Assembly: GCA_965119215.1 (NCBI GenBank)
Contig: CBCPKK010000001.1
Coordinates: 62,001 to 126,000 of the forward strand
DNA length: 64,000 nt
Source of the DNA: Buttiauxella sp965119215
Lineage (GTDB): Bacteria > Pseudomonadota > Gammaproteobacteria > Enterobacterales > Enterobacteriaceae
Direction of reading: 5' to 3'
The notes under the pieces are model-generated. The model worked only from the letters and a program-made list of their open reading frames with translations. It was not told where the DNA came from and ran no database searches. The first letter of the stretch is position 1, and each line of letters opens with the position of its first letter. The position numbers and the translations under genes were made by a program. Below are positions 17,219-26,577 of the stretch, one piece after another.

Positions 17219-18517
17219 ATGAAACAAACCAATCAGCAATGGCAGTCGCGGCGTGAACAAGCCGTTCCCCATGGGGTCGGCAATGCGTTGCCGGTGTACA
17301 TCGAAAAAGCGAAAAATGCAGAGATTTGGGATGTTGAAGGCAAACGCTATATTGATTTTGCTTCGGGTATTGCCGTACTCAATACCGGACATAACCATCC
17401 CGCAGTTATTGACGCCGTGCGTCAACAGCTTGAAAAATTTACCCATCCTTGTTTCCAGGTCACACCCTACGGCAACTACATCGAGCTTGCCGAACGGTTG
17501 AATAAACTGGTGCCGATAAGCGAACCCTGCCAGACGCTGTTTCTCACTACGGGTGCGGAAGCGGTTGAAAATGCCATTAAAGTGGCGCGAATTGCGACGG
17601 GGCGTTCGGCCATTATCGCGTTTCGTGGGGCATTCCACGGGCGAACTCTCTTGGGAATGGCTTTAACCGGCAAAGTTCAGCCGTATAAAAAAGGCTATGG
17701 CCCGTTCCCCGCAGGGATTTACCATGCTCCATATCCGGCGGCTTATCTTGGGGTGACAGATACACAAGCGTTGGCATCGCTGGCAGGTATTTTTGCCGCT
17801 GATGTGTCGCCCGATGAAGTCGCCGCCATCATTATTGAACCGGTGCAAGGGGAAGGGGGCTTCTATGCGGCGTCGCCATCCTTTATGAAACAGTTACGAG
17901 CGTTGTGTGATAAACACGGCATCGTGCTGATTGTGGATGAAATTCAGAGTGGTTTTTGCCGCACCGGTAAAACCTTCGCCATTGAACATAGCGATGTGGA
18001 GCCCGATCTCGTCACCATGGCGAAAAGTCTGGCCGGTGGATTCCCACTTTCTGCGCTCGTCGGTAAGAAATCGCTGTTTGACAAAGCGATGCCTGGTGGA
18101 CTGGGCGGCACCTATGCAGGTTCCCCGGTAGCGATTGCCGCAGCGCTGGCCGTAACCGATGTGATTGAGAAAGAAAATCTCAATGAACGCGCCCAGGCCA
18201 TCGGCGAGCAAATCACCCATCGTCTAAAGGAAATGGCAGAGCAATTTGACTGCATTGGCGATGTGCGCGGTTACGGCGCAATGATTGCGATGGAGCTGGT
18301 CGAGGAGCGTGATAGCCACCGTCCAAATAAAGAATTAACTCAGGAGCTTGTGAAAGAAGCGGGCAAACAAGGGCTGGTATTATTGTCCTGTGGCGTACGT
18401 GCGAATGTGATTCGTTTCCTCGTTCCATTAACCGCTGAAAAAGAAATTGTTAATGAAGGCCTCAACATCTTGTCATCCTGCCTCGAATTGGTGCAAAATA
18501 CGCGCCTCACTAAATGA
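17219..18517 (+). CDS. 4-aminobutyrate aminotransferase (GabT/PuuE-like)
   Basis: A class III PLP-dependent aminotransferase of 432 residues. It would transfer the amino group of 4-aminobutyrate to 2-oxoglutarate, giving succinate semialdehyde and glutamate. Visible motifs are TTGAEAVENAIKVAR (PLP phosphate loop), FHGRT, IIEPVQGEGGF, IVDEIQSGFCRTG with the PLP Asp, and the Schiff-base lysine in MAKSLAGGFPLS. AAGGAG precedes the ATG. In E. coli K-12 no such gene sits between yeeY and plaP. Its location directly before the putrescine importer suggests a role in using putrescine-derived GABA. GabT and PuuE cannot be separated by eye, and a related ω-amino acid substrate is possible. Confidence 0.88.
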   Translation: MKQTNQQWQSRREQAVPHGVGNALPVYIEKAKNAEIWDVEGKRYIDFASGIAVLNTGHNHPAVIDAVRQQLEKFTHPCFQVTPYGNYIELAERLNKLVPISEPCQTLFLTTGAEAVENAIKVARIATGRSAIIAFRGAFHGRTLLGMALTGKVQPYKKGYGPFPAGIYHAPYPAAYLGVTDTQALASLAGIFAADVSPDEVAAIIIEPVQGEGGFYAASPSFMKQLRALCDKHGIVLIVDEIQSGFCRTGKTFAIEHSDVEPDLVTMAKSLAGGFPLSALVGKKSLFDKAMPGGLGGTYAGSPVAIAAALAVTDVIEKENLNERAQAIGEQITHRLKEMAEQFDCIGDVRGYGAMIAMELVEERDSHRPNKELTQELVKEAGKQGLVLLSCGVRANVIRFLVPLTAEKEIVNEGLNILSSCLELVQNTRLTK

Positions 18518-18525
18518 GAACAAAA

Positions 18526-18556
18526 AACCGACGTTAAACGCGTCGGTTATTTTTTT
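18526..18556 (+). terminator. Rho-independent terminator after the aminotransferase
   Basis: AACCGACG and CGTCGGTT pair around a 7-base loop and are followed by ATTTTTTT. It separates the aminotransferase transcript from plaP, so plaP probably has its own promoter in the next 165 bp. Confidence 0.9.
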
Positions 18557-18722
18557 GCATTGAGTTCAAGCAGTCAAACAGGCATCCGCCAAAAATCCAA
18601 GAGGCCGGGCTTCGTACCGGATAGATACTAGCTTTTAAAAAACGACAGTTGTGTCGCCGAGGAAAACAAGATGGGGCAATTTTTTGCTTTTGCGCAGGTA
18701 TTCGCCGTTTGGGGAAATGACC

Positions 18723-20087
18723 ATGTCGCTTAACGTCACTGCAGGTGCAAATTCACGTATTGAACTTCGTAAAACCCTGACGCTGCTTCCAGTCGTCATG
18801 ATGGGTCTGGCTTATATGCAGCCTATGACGTTGTTCGATACATTCGGTATTGTATCTGGCCTTACCGACGGACATGTCGCGACGGCTTACGCGTTTGCCC
18901 TTGTGGCAATTTTGTTCACCGCGTTAAGTTATGGAAAGCTAGTACGCCGCTTCCCATCTGCGGGTTCCGCCTATACCTACGCTCAAAAAGCAATCCACCC
19001 AGTGGTTGGCTTTATGGTGGGTTGGTCTGCCTTGCTTGATTATCTGTTTATGCCGATGATCAACATTCTGCTGGCAAAAATCTATTTTGAAGCGCTGGTG
19101 CCATCGGTCCCTTCGTGGATGTTCGTGGTGTTGCTGGTTGGTTTTATGACCATCTCCAACCTGCGCGGCATCAAAACCGTGGCGAACTTCAATAGCTTTA
19201 TTGTTGTGCTGCAAATGATCGTGATAGTTGCGATCACCGGTCTGGTGATTTACGGCGTGGCAAATGGCGAAGGTGCCGGCACATTAGCCAGTACCCGTCC
19301 GTTCTGGTCGGAACACGCGAATGTCGTGCCGATGATTACAGGGGCGACCATCCTGTGCTTCTCGTTCCTCGGTTTTGACGGCATCAGCTCGCTGTCGGAA
19401 GAAACCAAAGATGCAGGCCGTGTCATCCCGAAAGCGATTTTCCTGACTGCCCTGATTGGCGGTGCGATCTTCGTTGTGGTGTCTTACTTCCTGCAACTGT
19501 ACTTCCCAGATATCTCGCGCTTTAAAGAACCGGATGCATCGCAGCCAGAAATCATGCTCTTCGTGGCAGGCAAAGCCTTCCAGTTCGGCATCCTGATTTT
19601 CTCCTGCGTGACCGTTCTGGCATCGGGTATGGCGGCACATGCAGGCGTATCTCGCCTGATGTACGTGATGGGTCGTGACGGTGTGTTCCCGCAGCGTTTC
19701 TTCGGTTACATTCACCCGAAATGGCGCACTCCGGCTCTGAACGTCGTGCTGGTGGGGATCATTGCTCTGTTTGCGGTTAAGTTTGATCTGGTGACAGCAA
19801 CGGCGCTGATTAACTTCGGTGCGCTGGTGGCGTTTACCTTCGTAAACCTGTCAGTGATTTCCCAGTTCTGGATCCGTGAAAAGCGTAACAAGTCCATCAA
19901 AGATCACATCAACTATCTGGTGCTGCCAACCTGTGGCGCGCTGACAGTCGGTGCATTGTGGGTTAACCTGGAAGAAAGCTCGATGATTCTGGGTCTGATT
20001 TGGGCGGCAATTGGCCTGACTTATCTGGCCTTCGTGACGCGTCGCTTCCGTAATCCGGTTCCGCAATTCAACGAAGACTTAGTGTAA
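18723..20087 (+). CDS. plaP: Putrescine importer PlaP (YeeF)
   Basis: PlaP is a low-affinity putrescine:proton symporter of the APC amino acid/polyamine family in the inner membrane. The 454-residue protein has about 12 hydrophobic segments and the same N-terminal block as E. coli PlaP (RKTLTLLPVVMMGLAYMQP, then TLFDTFGIVSGLTDGH). TM regions with GFDGISSLSEETKDA and AAHAGVSRLMYVMGRDG are typical APC loops. I use ATG 18723, preceded by GGGGAAATGA, because residues encoded upstream are absent from the family. Gene order yeeY-plaP-sbcB is that of E. coli, apart from the intervening aminotransferase. Confidence 0.95.
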   Translation: MSLNVTAGANSRIELRKTLTLLPVVMMGLAYMQPMTLFDTFGIVSGLTDGHVATAYAFALVAILFTALSYGKLVRRFPSAGSAYTYAQKAIHPVVGFMVGWSALLDYLFMPMINILLAKIYFEALVPSVPSWMFVVLLVGFMTISNLRGIKTVANFNSFIVVLQMIVIVAITGLVIYGVANGEGAGTLASTRPFWSEHANVVPMITGATILCFSFLGFDGISSLSEETKDAGRVIPKAIFLTALIGGAIFVVVSYFLQLYFPDISRFKEPDASQPEIMLFVAGKAFQFGILIFSCVTVLASGMAAHAGVSRLMYVMGRDGVFPQRFFGYIHPKWRTPALNVVLVGIIALFAVKFDLVTATALINFGALVAFTFVNLSVISQFWIREKRNKSIKDHINYLVLPTCGALTVGALWVNLEESSMILGLIWAAIGLTYLAFVTRRFRNPVPQFNEDLV

Positions 20088-20102
20088 TAATCGCCAGACA
20101 GT

Positions 20103-20129
20103 AAAAAGGCCGCGAAAGCGGCCTTTTTT
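20103..20129. terminator. Bidirectional terminator between plaP and sbcB
   Basis: AAAAAGGCCGC, a GAAA loop, then GCGGCCTTTTTT form a palindrome with A- and T-tracts. It serves the convergent plaP and sbcB transcripts and closely resembles the hairpin at 7822-7847. Confidence 0.95.
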
Positions 20130-20147
20130 GCATCTGTTATCTCACTC

Positions 20148-21575
20148 TTATCCCACCAAAAACTGCGCATATTCAAACAGCGCTTTCAGCAGTGCCGTCT
20201 TTTCTTTATCGCTTTCATGCAGGTTATACAACGCTTCCAACTCTTGCGCGTAGGCTTGCAACGCTTCCTGAGACAACACATCACGACGGTGCTGCAACCA
20301 GCGCTGCTGCTCTGCTTCATCTAGCGTGCCAGGGAAGTTACGTGCCCGATAGTTAAACAGCAGTTTCTCAATACGTTTATCGGCGAAGGTAATATCCAGC
20401 GCGGGCAGATTCTGCGGATCTGTTTGCAATACGATACGCATTGCGGCGCGGTCAGCATCACTGAAAAAGCCGTTATAAAGCTGCGCATCGACATTATCAG
20501 ACGGCACAAACGGCTCGGCTTCGGCAAAAATAGCGACAGCTTTTTCACGTATTGCCGGATGCTCACGCAACAGTTTCAGGTTATCAAGACAACGTTGACG
20601 ATCGATTCCCAAACGTTCCGCATCTTCAGGGCGCAGCGTATTCGCCACAGCCAGAACCGGGCATTTGTTCAGGTGAACCAGTTTGATGGGTACGGCTGCG
20701 GCATCGCCAAGTGCGGCTTTTGGCGTATATAACCGCTCGCGTAATGCGTCGGCATCCAGCTCTAATAACGGGGAAATATCGCCCGCCAAATCGACCATGA
20801 TCACCGCATTACGGTTATCAGGGTGCCAGGCCAGCGGTGCAATCCAACTGGTGTTACCGCGCATCGCCCCAAACATTCCTGAAACATGCACCAGCGGCTT
20901 CATCTGCGGGATATCAATCAGCGTGGTGAGTTTGTGTTTGGATCGATGGCTATAAACATAATCAAACAGGCGCGGCTGGCGAGTTTTGACCAGTTGCGCC
21001 ATGGCGATAGTTGCGTAAACGTCAGACATCGCATCGTGCGCGTTGGTATGTTCAATACCGTTGGCTTTCGTCAGATGCTCAAGACGGAAACTCGGCAACC
21101 CTTCATCGTTTTCAGGCCAGACAATTCCTTCAGGGCGCAACGCATAGCAGGCGCGCATCACATCGAGCAAATCCCAGCGTGAGTTATCGTTCTGCCAGCT
21201 CCAGCCGTACGGGTCATAGAAGTTACGGTAGAAAATATTACGCGTGACTTCATCATCGAAACGGACATTGTTGTAACCGACAACGCAGGTTTTCGGCACG
21301 GTAAAAATATCGTGAATACGCTTCGCAAAATCGGCTTCATTGACGCCTCGCGCCAGTGCTTCTTGAGGCGTAATACCGGTGATCATTACCGCTTCAGGCT
21401 GTGGTAAATAGTCATCCGCAGGTTTGCAGTAAAATACCTCCGGCTCACCAATAATATTGAATTGGTCATCGGTACGAATAGCTGCAAATTGTGCAGGACG
21501 GTCAAGCGACGGACTTTTACCGAAGGTTTCATAATCATGAAAGAGGAAGGTCGGTTGTTGCGTTGAATTTTCCAC
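20148..21575 (-). CDS. sbcB: Exodeoxyribonuclease I
   Basis: SbcB (ExoI) degrades single-stranded DNA processively from the 3' end and works in recombination and mismatch repair. At 475 residues it equals the E. coli enzyme. The DEDD exonuclease domain is N-terminal: FHDYETFG with Asp14 and Glu16, GYNNVRFDDE near residue 105, and NAHDAMSDVYAT near residue 178, which carries the later acidic residues and catalytic His. An SH3-like and a C-terminal helical domain follow. It is convergent with plaP and divergent from dacD. Confidence 0.97.
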   Translation of the reverse strand: MENSTQQPTFLFHDYETFGKSPSLDRPAQFAAIRTDDQFNIIGEPEVFYCKPADDYLPQPEAVMITGITPQEALARGVNEADFAKRIHDIFTVPKTCVVGYNNVRFDDEVTRNIFYRNFYDPYGWSWQNDNSRWDLLDVMRACYALRPEGIVWPENDEGLPSFRLEHLTKANGIEHTNAHDAMSDVYATIAMAQLVKTRQPRLFDYVYSHRSKHKLTTLIDIPQMKPLVHVSGMFGAMRGNTSWIAPLAWHPDNRNAVIMVDLAGDISPLLELDADALRERLYTPKAALGDAAAVPIKLVHLNKCPVLAVANTLRPEDAERLGIDRQRCLDNLKLLREHPAIREKAVAIFAEAEPFVPSDNVDAQLYNGFFSDADRAAMRIVLQTDPQNLPALDITFADKRIEKLLFNYRARNFPGTLDEAEQQRWLQHRRDVLSQEALQAYAQELEALYNLHESDKEKTALLKALFEYAQFLVG

Positions 21576-21839
21576 GGTTTACTCCCGCCCTTGAGTGTTG
21601 TTTAACGTACTGTTATTAAACTGAAATCCCACTAAAACTCTCTCCATGTGTCCATCTTCGTTGTCTGATACGGCGGCTGTCATGGTAAACCATTAACAAG
21701 GCGCCTGCATCACCCGACAAAGCATTCAATATCCACATGGAATCATCTGTATTTATATCTTTTTGCAATTTAATTGCGAAAAAAGTCACAAATTCCAGTA
21801 AAACGGGCGGCTGAAAATATTGTTACTGAGGATATATCG

Positions 21840-23006
21840 TTGAAGATCCGTCTGTTTGCTGTCTGTTCACTGCTGTCAATTTCTGCTCACTCCGCTTTTG
21901 CCGACGACACTTTTATTAATGCGCCGCCACCGCCACAAATCCAGGCCGGGTCGTGGGTATTGATGGATTACACCACCGGGCAAATACTGGCTGCGCAAAA
22001 CGAGCATGTGCGACGCAACCCGGCGAGCCTCACCAAGCTGATGACCGGCTATGTGGTCGATCGCGCCATTGATAGCGGGCGTATTTCGGCAGACGATATG
22101 GTCACCGTCGGTAAAGATGCCTGGGCTAAAGGCAATCCGGTTTTTGACGGTTCATCGCTAATGTTTCTGAAAGCGGGTGACAGACTCACCGTTCATGACC
22201 TGAGCCGCGGTTTGATCATTGATTCCGGTAACGATGCCTGTGTCGCGCTGGCCGATTACGTCGCAGGCGGCCAGCCGCAGTTTGTGGCAATGATGAACAA
22301 ATACGTGCAGCAACTCCGCCTGCGCGATACCCACTTTGAAACGGTACACGGCCTTGATGCGCCGGGTCAGCACAGTTCCGCCTACGATCTTGCAATACTT
22401 TCGCGCGCTATCATCCATGGTGAACCTGAATTTTATCATATGTACAGCGAGCGCAGCCTCACCTGGAACGGCATCACCCAACAGAACCGTAACGGTCTGC
22501 TGTGGGATAAAGGGCTCAATGTGGATGGCCTGAAAACGGGTCATACCGCAAGCGCGGGTTTTAATCTTATCGCTTCAAGTGTTGATGGGCAGCGTCGTTT
22601 AATTGCCGTCGTAATGGGCGCTGAAAGCTCGAAAGGCCGGGAAGATCAGGCGCGTAAATTACTACACTGGGGCCAGGATAATTTCGACACAGTGCAGGTG
22701 TTGCACAAAGGGCGAAAAATTGGCACAGAAACGATTTGGTACGGCGATAAAAAAAGTGTAGAAGTCGGTACCGATCAGGATGTATTTATGGCGTTGCCAA
22801 AATCGGAAGTGCCTAACATTAAAGCCAAATATGTTCTCGACCATCAAGAGTTGGAAGCGCCAATTGCCGCTAATCAACAAGTCGGTGAAATTGAACTCTT
22901 TGATCGCGACAAACTCATTGCGCATTGGCCGCTGGTGACGCTGGGCAGCGTCAAAAAGGGCAGTGCATGGTCGCGGTTTAGTGATTATCTGAGCCACAAA
23001 CTGTAA
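21840..23006 (+). CDS. dacD: D-alanyl-D-alanine carboxypeptidase DacD (PBP6b)
   Basis: DacD trims the terminal D-Ala from peptidoglycan pentapeptides in the periplasm. From a TTG start at 21840 (TGAGGAT upstream) it has 388 residues, the E. coli length, beginning with a signal peptide ending AHSAFA. Penicillin-binding motifs are intact: SLTK in NPASLTKLMTGY, SGN in DSGNDAC and KTG in DGLKTGHT. The C-terminal PBP5-type domain ends in an amphipathic membrane anchor (SRFSDYLSHKL). An in-frame upstream start at 21774 would add a charged stretch before the signal peptide and is less likely. A terminator follows at 23029. Confidence 0.94.
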   Translation: MKIRLFAVCSLLSISAHSAFADDTFINAPPPPQIQAGSWVLMDYTTGQILAAQNEHVRRNPASLTKLMTGYVVDRAIDSGRISADDMVTVGKDAWAKGNPVFDGSSLMFLKAGDRLTVHDLSRGLIIDSGNDACVALADYVAGGQPQFVAMMNKYVQQLRLRDTHFETVHGLDAPGQHSSAYDLAILSRAIIHGEPEFYHMYSERSLTWNGITQQNRNGLLWDKGLNVDGLKTGHTASAGFNLIASSVDGQRRLIAVVMGAESSKGREDQARKLLHWGQDNFDTVQVLHKGRKIGTETIWYGDKKSVEVGTDQDVFMALPKSEVPNIKAKYVLDHQELEAPIAANQQVGEIELFDRDKLIAHWPLVTLGSVKKGSAWSRFSDYLSHKL

Positions 23007-23028
23007 TTCAGCTTGTGAGTACGAAACG

Positions 23029-23057
23029 GGTCGACGGTCAAAGTCGGCCTTTTTTTT
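23029..23057 (+). terminator. Rho-independent terminator of dacD
   Basis: GGTCGAC and GTCGGCC pair (one G·U) around a 7-base loop, followed by TTTTTTTT. It ends 22 bp after the dacD stop and separates dacD from sbmC. Confidence 0.85.
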
Positions 23058-23157
23058 CGCCTGTACTAAAATCAACAGGCGAAAGATATGCGAAAAGCGA
23101 TCGTGCTCGCAAAGTAACCACATCACCCTGACAAAGGATTGTTTCCCTGCAATAGCG

Positions 23158-23177
23158 TGGTGTATAAATATACAGTG
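23158..23177. promoter_or_regulatory. LexA (SOS) box of sbmC
   Basis: The core GTGTATAAATATACAG (23160-23175) fits CTGT-N8-ACAG with one mismatch in the first base and has the usual alternating AT centre. It lies 27 bp before the sbmC ATG. The sbmC gene is a known SOS gene in E. coli, so the site agrees with established regulation. Confidence 0.8.
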
Positions 23178-23201
23178 CTTTTAATCGGGTCAGGAGGTCA
23201 T

Positions 23202-23672
23202 ATGGAATTTAACTTACAACAAGTTCATGAGCGGAAAGTAGCGGGTTTTCATATGGTGGGGCCGTGGGAACAAACGGTTCATCAGGGTTTTGAACAGCTT
23301 TCCCTGTGGGTAAAATCGCATAAAATTGTCGGCGAAGAGTGGCTGGCGGTTTATTACGACAACCCTGACGTTGTGCCTGCGGAAAAACTGCGGTGTGACA
23401 CGGTAGTCTCTGTTGCTGAAAACTTTACCGTGCCGGAAAACAGTGAAGGTGTTATCACCACAAGAATTGAAGGCGGACAATATGCCGTAGCTCGCGCCCG
23501 CGTTGACGACGGCGACTTTGCGAAACCGTGGAACCTCTTCTTTGATAGCCTGCTGGCAGATGAACGCTACCAGATAACCGGAAAACCGTGCTTCGAACAC
23601 TATTTGAATGATGGTTCAGAAAGCGGCGTGTGGGAGATAGACATGTTTATCCCAGTTTCCAGTAAAAGCTGA
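23202..23672 (+). CDS. sbmC: DNA gyrase inhibitor SbmC (GyrI)
   Basis: SbmC/GyrI binds DNA gyrase and protects cells against gyrase poisons such as microcin B17 and CcdB; it is induced by DNA damage. The product has 156 residues and the GyrI-like fold, seen as MEFNLQQVHERKVAGFHMVGPW at the start (split here for length reasons, one block) and the C-terminal WEIDMFIPV strand. ATG 23202 follows a strong AGGAGGT; residues upstream in the open frame are non-coding. The LexA box is 27 bp upstream. Confidence 0.95.
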   Translation: MEFNLQQVHERKVAGFHMVGPWEQTVHQGFEQLSLWVKSHKIVGEEWLAVYYDNPDVVPAEKLRCDTVVSVAENFTVPENSEGVITTRIEGGQYAVARARVDDGDFAKPWNLFFDSLLADERYQITGKPCFEHYLNDGSESGVWEIDMFIPVSSKS

Positions 23673-23803
23673 TGTTGTTTCCATAAATTGCAATCAATAA
23701 ATCATCTTGTGAATTGATCTACACCAAACACCCGGAAAGCAGCTTTTCGGGTGTTTGTGATTACTCTGGTACAATCACGTTTTCGTTTTCAGGAGAGCCG
23801 GGA

Positions 23804-24862
23804 GTGCGACCCGACAAATCATTAAGTCCCTTTGAGCTGCGCGTTTATCGCAACTACCGTACCGTACATGGTATTCGCATCGCCCTGGCTTTTGTTCTTA
23901 CCTTTCTGATTGTCCATCTTCTGAAAGTGCCAGAAGGTACATGGCCATTAATCACTCTCGTAGTGGTAATGGGGCCAATCTCCTTTTGGGGGAATGTAGT
24001 CCCGCGCGCTTTTGAGCGTATTGGCGGCACCATTTGTGGCGCAACCATGGGGCTTATCGCTCTGCGGCTTGAGCTCTTTTCGTTACCGTTGATGCTGGTG
24101 TGGTGCGCATTAGCGATGTTTATTTGCGGCTATCTGGCACTGGGGAAACGTCCGTATCAGGCTCTGCTGATTGGCATCACCCTTGCGGTGGTCGTTGGTG
24201 CGCCAGCTGGCGACATGGAAATTGCAATGTGGCGTAGTGGCGATGTTATCTTCGGTTCACTACTGGCAATGCTGTTCACCAGCATTTACCCGCAGCGTGC
24301 GTTTATCCACTGGCGTATTCAAATGGCGAATTTCGTCACAGCTTTTGGTCGGGTTTATAACGCCGGTTTTTCGCCAAACCTGTTAGAGCGCCCACGGCTG
24401 GAAAAACACTTGCATCAAGTGCTGAGTGACGTAGTAAGAATGCGCGCGCTCATCGGGCCGAGCAGCAAAGAAACCCATATTCAGAAATCTATTTTTGAAG
24501 CGATACAAACGGTTAGCCGCAACATGGTGTGTACGCTTGAGCTGCAAATCAACGCTTACTGGGCATCAAGAGAAAGCCACTTCCTGATGATCAACGCGCA
24601 TACCTTGCGCGATACGCAGCAGATGACGCAGCGCACCCTCAGCGCGATTGCTTCGGCACTGCTTGATGGCAACCCATCACCGATTTCTGCTAATAACGAA
24701 AAACTGACCGAAATCGTCAGCGAGCTGCGCCAGTTGATGCAAGAAGGGCAAAACGGGAAACTTCAGGAAACGCCGATTCATGGCTATGTGTGGCTGAGTC
24801 TGGAGCTCGCCCGTCAATTAGAATTGCTGTCACAGTTGATCTGTCGCGCGTTACGGAAATAA
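23804..24862 (+). CDS. yeeA: Inner-membrane FUSC-family protein YeeA
   Basis: A 352-residue protein of the fusaric acid resistance-like (FUSC/ArAE) family. It starts at GTG 23804 (AGGAGA upstream), which gives exactly the E. coli length. The N-terminal half holds about six membrane helices with the conserved block TWPLITLVVVMGPISFWGN (residues near 45-63), and the C-terminal half is soluble and helical. Members are thought to act in efflux, often with a membrane fusion partner, but no such partner is adjacent and YeeA's substrate is not known. The position between sbmC and yeeX matches E. coli. Confidence 0.93.
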   Translation: MRPDKSLSPFELRVYRNYRTVHGIRIALAFVLTFLIVHLLKVPEGTWPLITLVVVMGPISFWGNVVPRAFERIGGTICGATMGLIALRLELFSLPLMLVWCALAMFICGYLALGKRPYQALLIGITLAVVVGAPAGDMEIAMWRSGDVIFGSLLAMLFTSIYPQRAFIHWRIQMANFVTAFGRVYNAGFSPNLLERPRLEKHLHQVLSDVVRMRALIGPSSKETHIQKSIFEAIQTVSRNMVCTLELQINAYWASRESHFLMINAHTLRDTQQMTQRTLSAIASALLDGNPSPISANNEKLTEIVSELRQLMQEGQNGKLQETPIHGYVWLSLELARQLELLSQLICRALRK

Positions 24863-25018
24863 TAGAGTAACGCGATGCGAATTGCTGGTTTCGATTCAGC
24901 ATCAATTGAGGTTAAGATAGCGGAAGATACTAATCGCCAGCAGCCGCCGCTACCATTAAGGTAATTGTATGGCGGGTGCTTTAACGAATCCGAGTATGAA
25001 ATTAGCAGGGGTATAAAA

Positions 25019-25339
25019 ATGGAACCAACAAAACCTTCTTTCCAGGACGTGCTTGAGTTCGTGCGTCTGTTCCGTCGTAAAAACAAACTGCAACGTGAAA
25101 TCCAGGACGTTCAGAAAAAGATCCGTGATAACTCAAAACGCGTTCTGTTGCTTGATAACCTTAGCGACTACATTAAGCCTGGCATGAGCATCGAAGCTAT
25201 CCAGGGCATCATCGCCAGTATGAAAACTGACTATGAAGACCGTGTTGATGACTACATCATCAAGAACGCTGAGCTGTCTAAAGAACGTCGTGAAATTTCC
25301 AAAAAGCTCAAAGTAATGGGCGAAACTAAGCCTGAGTAA
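25019..25339 (+). CDS. yeeX: DUF496 family protein YeeX
   Basis: A 106-residue, highly charged, mostly helical protein with heptad-like coiled-coil stretches (RRKNKLQREIQDVQKKI). It belongs to the small enterobacterial YeeX/DUF496 family and is nearly the same as E. coli YeeX. ATG 25019 follows AGCAGGGG at about 9 bp. Its function is not established. In this genome the B12 region begins immediately downstream, separated by a palindromic repeat and a terminator. Confidence 0.93.
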   Translation: MEPTKPSFQDVLEFVRLFRRKNKLQREIQDVQKKIRDNSKRVLLLDNLSDYIKPGMSIEAIQGIIASMKTDYEDRVDDYIIKNAELSKERREISKKLKVMGETKPE

Positions 25340-25345
25340 TTTTAC

Positions 25346-25465
25346 CCGTCATACTTCGAGCCGCAGGGTTGTTGGCTGCACTCACTTACCCCAGTCACTT
25401 ACTTAAGTAAGCTCCTGGGGATAAGCTCACTTGCCGCCTACCTGCAACTCAAATTATTTAGGGTA
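25346..25465. repeat. Intergenic palindromic repeat (~120 bp)
   Basis: The stretch runs from CATACTTCGAGCCGCAGGG to AACTCAAATTATTTAGGGTA and has imperfectly complementary ends, with a smaller perfect palindrome CTTACTTAAGTAAG near the centre. I recall closely similar sequence as a dispersed intergenic repeat in several enterobacterial genomes. It contains no gene. Confidence 0.6.
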
Positions 25466-25482
25466 TAAACAAATTATTCTGA

Positions 25483-25509
25483 TAAACCGCCGTCCAGGCG
25501 GTTTTTTTT
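25483..25509. terminator. Terminator between yeeX and pduX
   Basis: AACCGCC and GGCGGTT pair around GTCCA and are followed by TTTTTTT on the plus strand; there is also an A-rich flank for the minus strand. It lies between the convergent yeeX and pduX genes. Confidence 0.85.
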
Positions 25510-25518
25510 CGCCCAAAA

Positions 25519-26379
25519 CTAGCGCACACCACCGTCAATCATCTTCACCAGATGCTGTGTCGGGTAATGTACATCTACGGCTAACTTCTTTATCTGCCAG
25601 ATTATTTTCTGATAATCATGTTTGCTGCTATCAAGCATTAATCCCACCACGCTGCCGCTATGCGCTACGTTCAGCCCGTATAAATCAAACTTTTCGACCA
25701 GCGATAACAGCGCGGTAAACATCGGTTTTTCTAAAAGTTGCTGACTGGCGATAGCGCTCAACGTGGCGGCTTCACCTAATAACCGCACATCTTGTTGCTC
25801 ACAACTGCGTTGCAGGCGAAGCCAGGCGTTATCGAGAACCGCTGAACTGCTGATTAATGCAGATTCTCGATTACGGAGATGGTAATCCTCGGTCAACAGC
25901 GTGGTGTTGCCTTCCAGCAAGAGCAGCTCCAGTGCGGGTGCTGTGGGGCAGGTAATCTGAACCTGAGCGTTAAGATGATCGAATAAAGTGAGTTTGCGAA
26001 AAACCGTGCTGTCCGTTGGTTCTATCTGCACACATAAAGCGGCAAGCGTAGGTTCGTCCAGCTCTTTACCCAAATGGCGCGCAGTTGCAACAGCGGTGGC
26101 GGCAATATCAGCGGTGCTGCTCGCCAGTCCCTTGCCAACAGGAATCGTGGATTCCAGCGTCATACACAGGCTGTTTGCTAATGAAGCAGAATAGCCAAAA
26201 TGAGTGACGACTCGCTCTAGCATCTGGCGCATACGTGGGCGTTCACCGGGTAACGTTACGCCTTCACACACGCTAACGGTGCTAAACCAGTCTATCGGGC
26301 ATGACACCAGCTTCTCGCCGCCGTCAATCCAGCCCTGAATGAATTCACCGCAAGATGCCGGGCAGCGTGCTTCAGCCAT
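25519..26379 (-). CDS. pduX: L-threonine kinase PduX
   Basis: PduX phosphorylates L-threonine to L-threonine-O-3-phosphate, the precursor of the aminopropanol arm of the cobalamin nucleotide loop. The 286-residue GHMP kinase begins ARCPASCGEFIQGWIDG and has the ATP-binding motif PVGKGLASSTADIAA (about residues 81-95). In Salmonella pduX is the last gene of the pdu operon; here it stands alone, divergent from the cbi operon, which strengthens its link to B12 synthesis. CobD, the next enzyme, is not in the window. The gene starts about 200 bp from the riboswitch. Confidence 0.93.
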   Translation of the reverse strand: MAEARCPASCGEFIQGWIDGGEKLVSCPIDWFSTVSVCEGVTLPGERPRMRQMLERVVTHFGYSASLANSLCMTLESTIPVGKGLASSTADIAATAVATARHLGKELDEPTLAALCVQIEPTDSTVFRKLTLFDHLNAQVQITCPTAPALELLLLEGNTTLLTEDYHLRNRESALISSSAVLDNAWLRLQRSCEQQDVRLLGEAATLSAIASQQLLEKPMFTALLSLVEKFDLYGLNVAHSGSVVGLMLDSSKHDYQKIIWQIKKLAVDVHYPTQHLVKMIDGGVR

Positions 26380-26577
26380 AGTTTTATTTTGTTTCCTGTA
26401 TCGCAGGCGCGGGATAATAGCACAGCGAACGTGGGCTTCGATGACAACTCAGAACCTAAAAAATCAGTAAAAATTGTTATAGCGCAACACTCAATATCTA
26501 TTAGCTTTTACACTGTATCGGTTTTCATATATTCATCCGCATGATGAATTTAAAGATTTATCGACAACTGACTCGTT

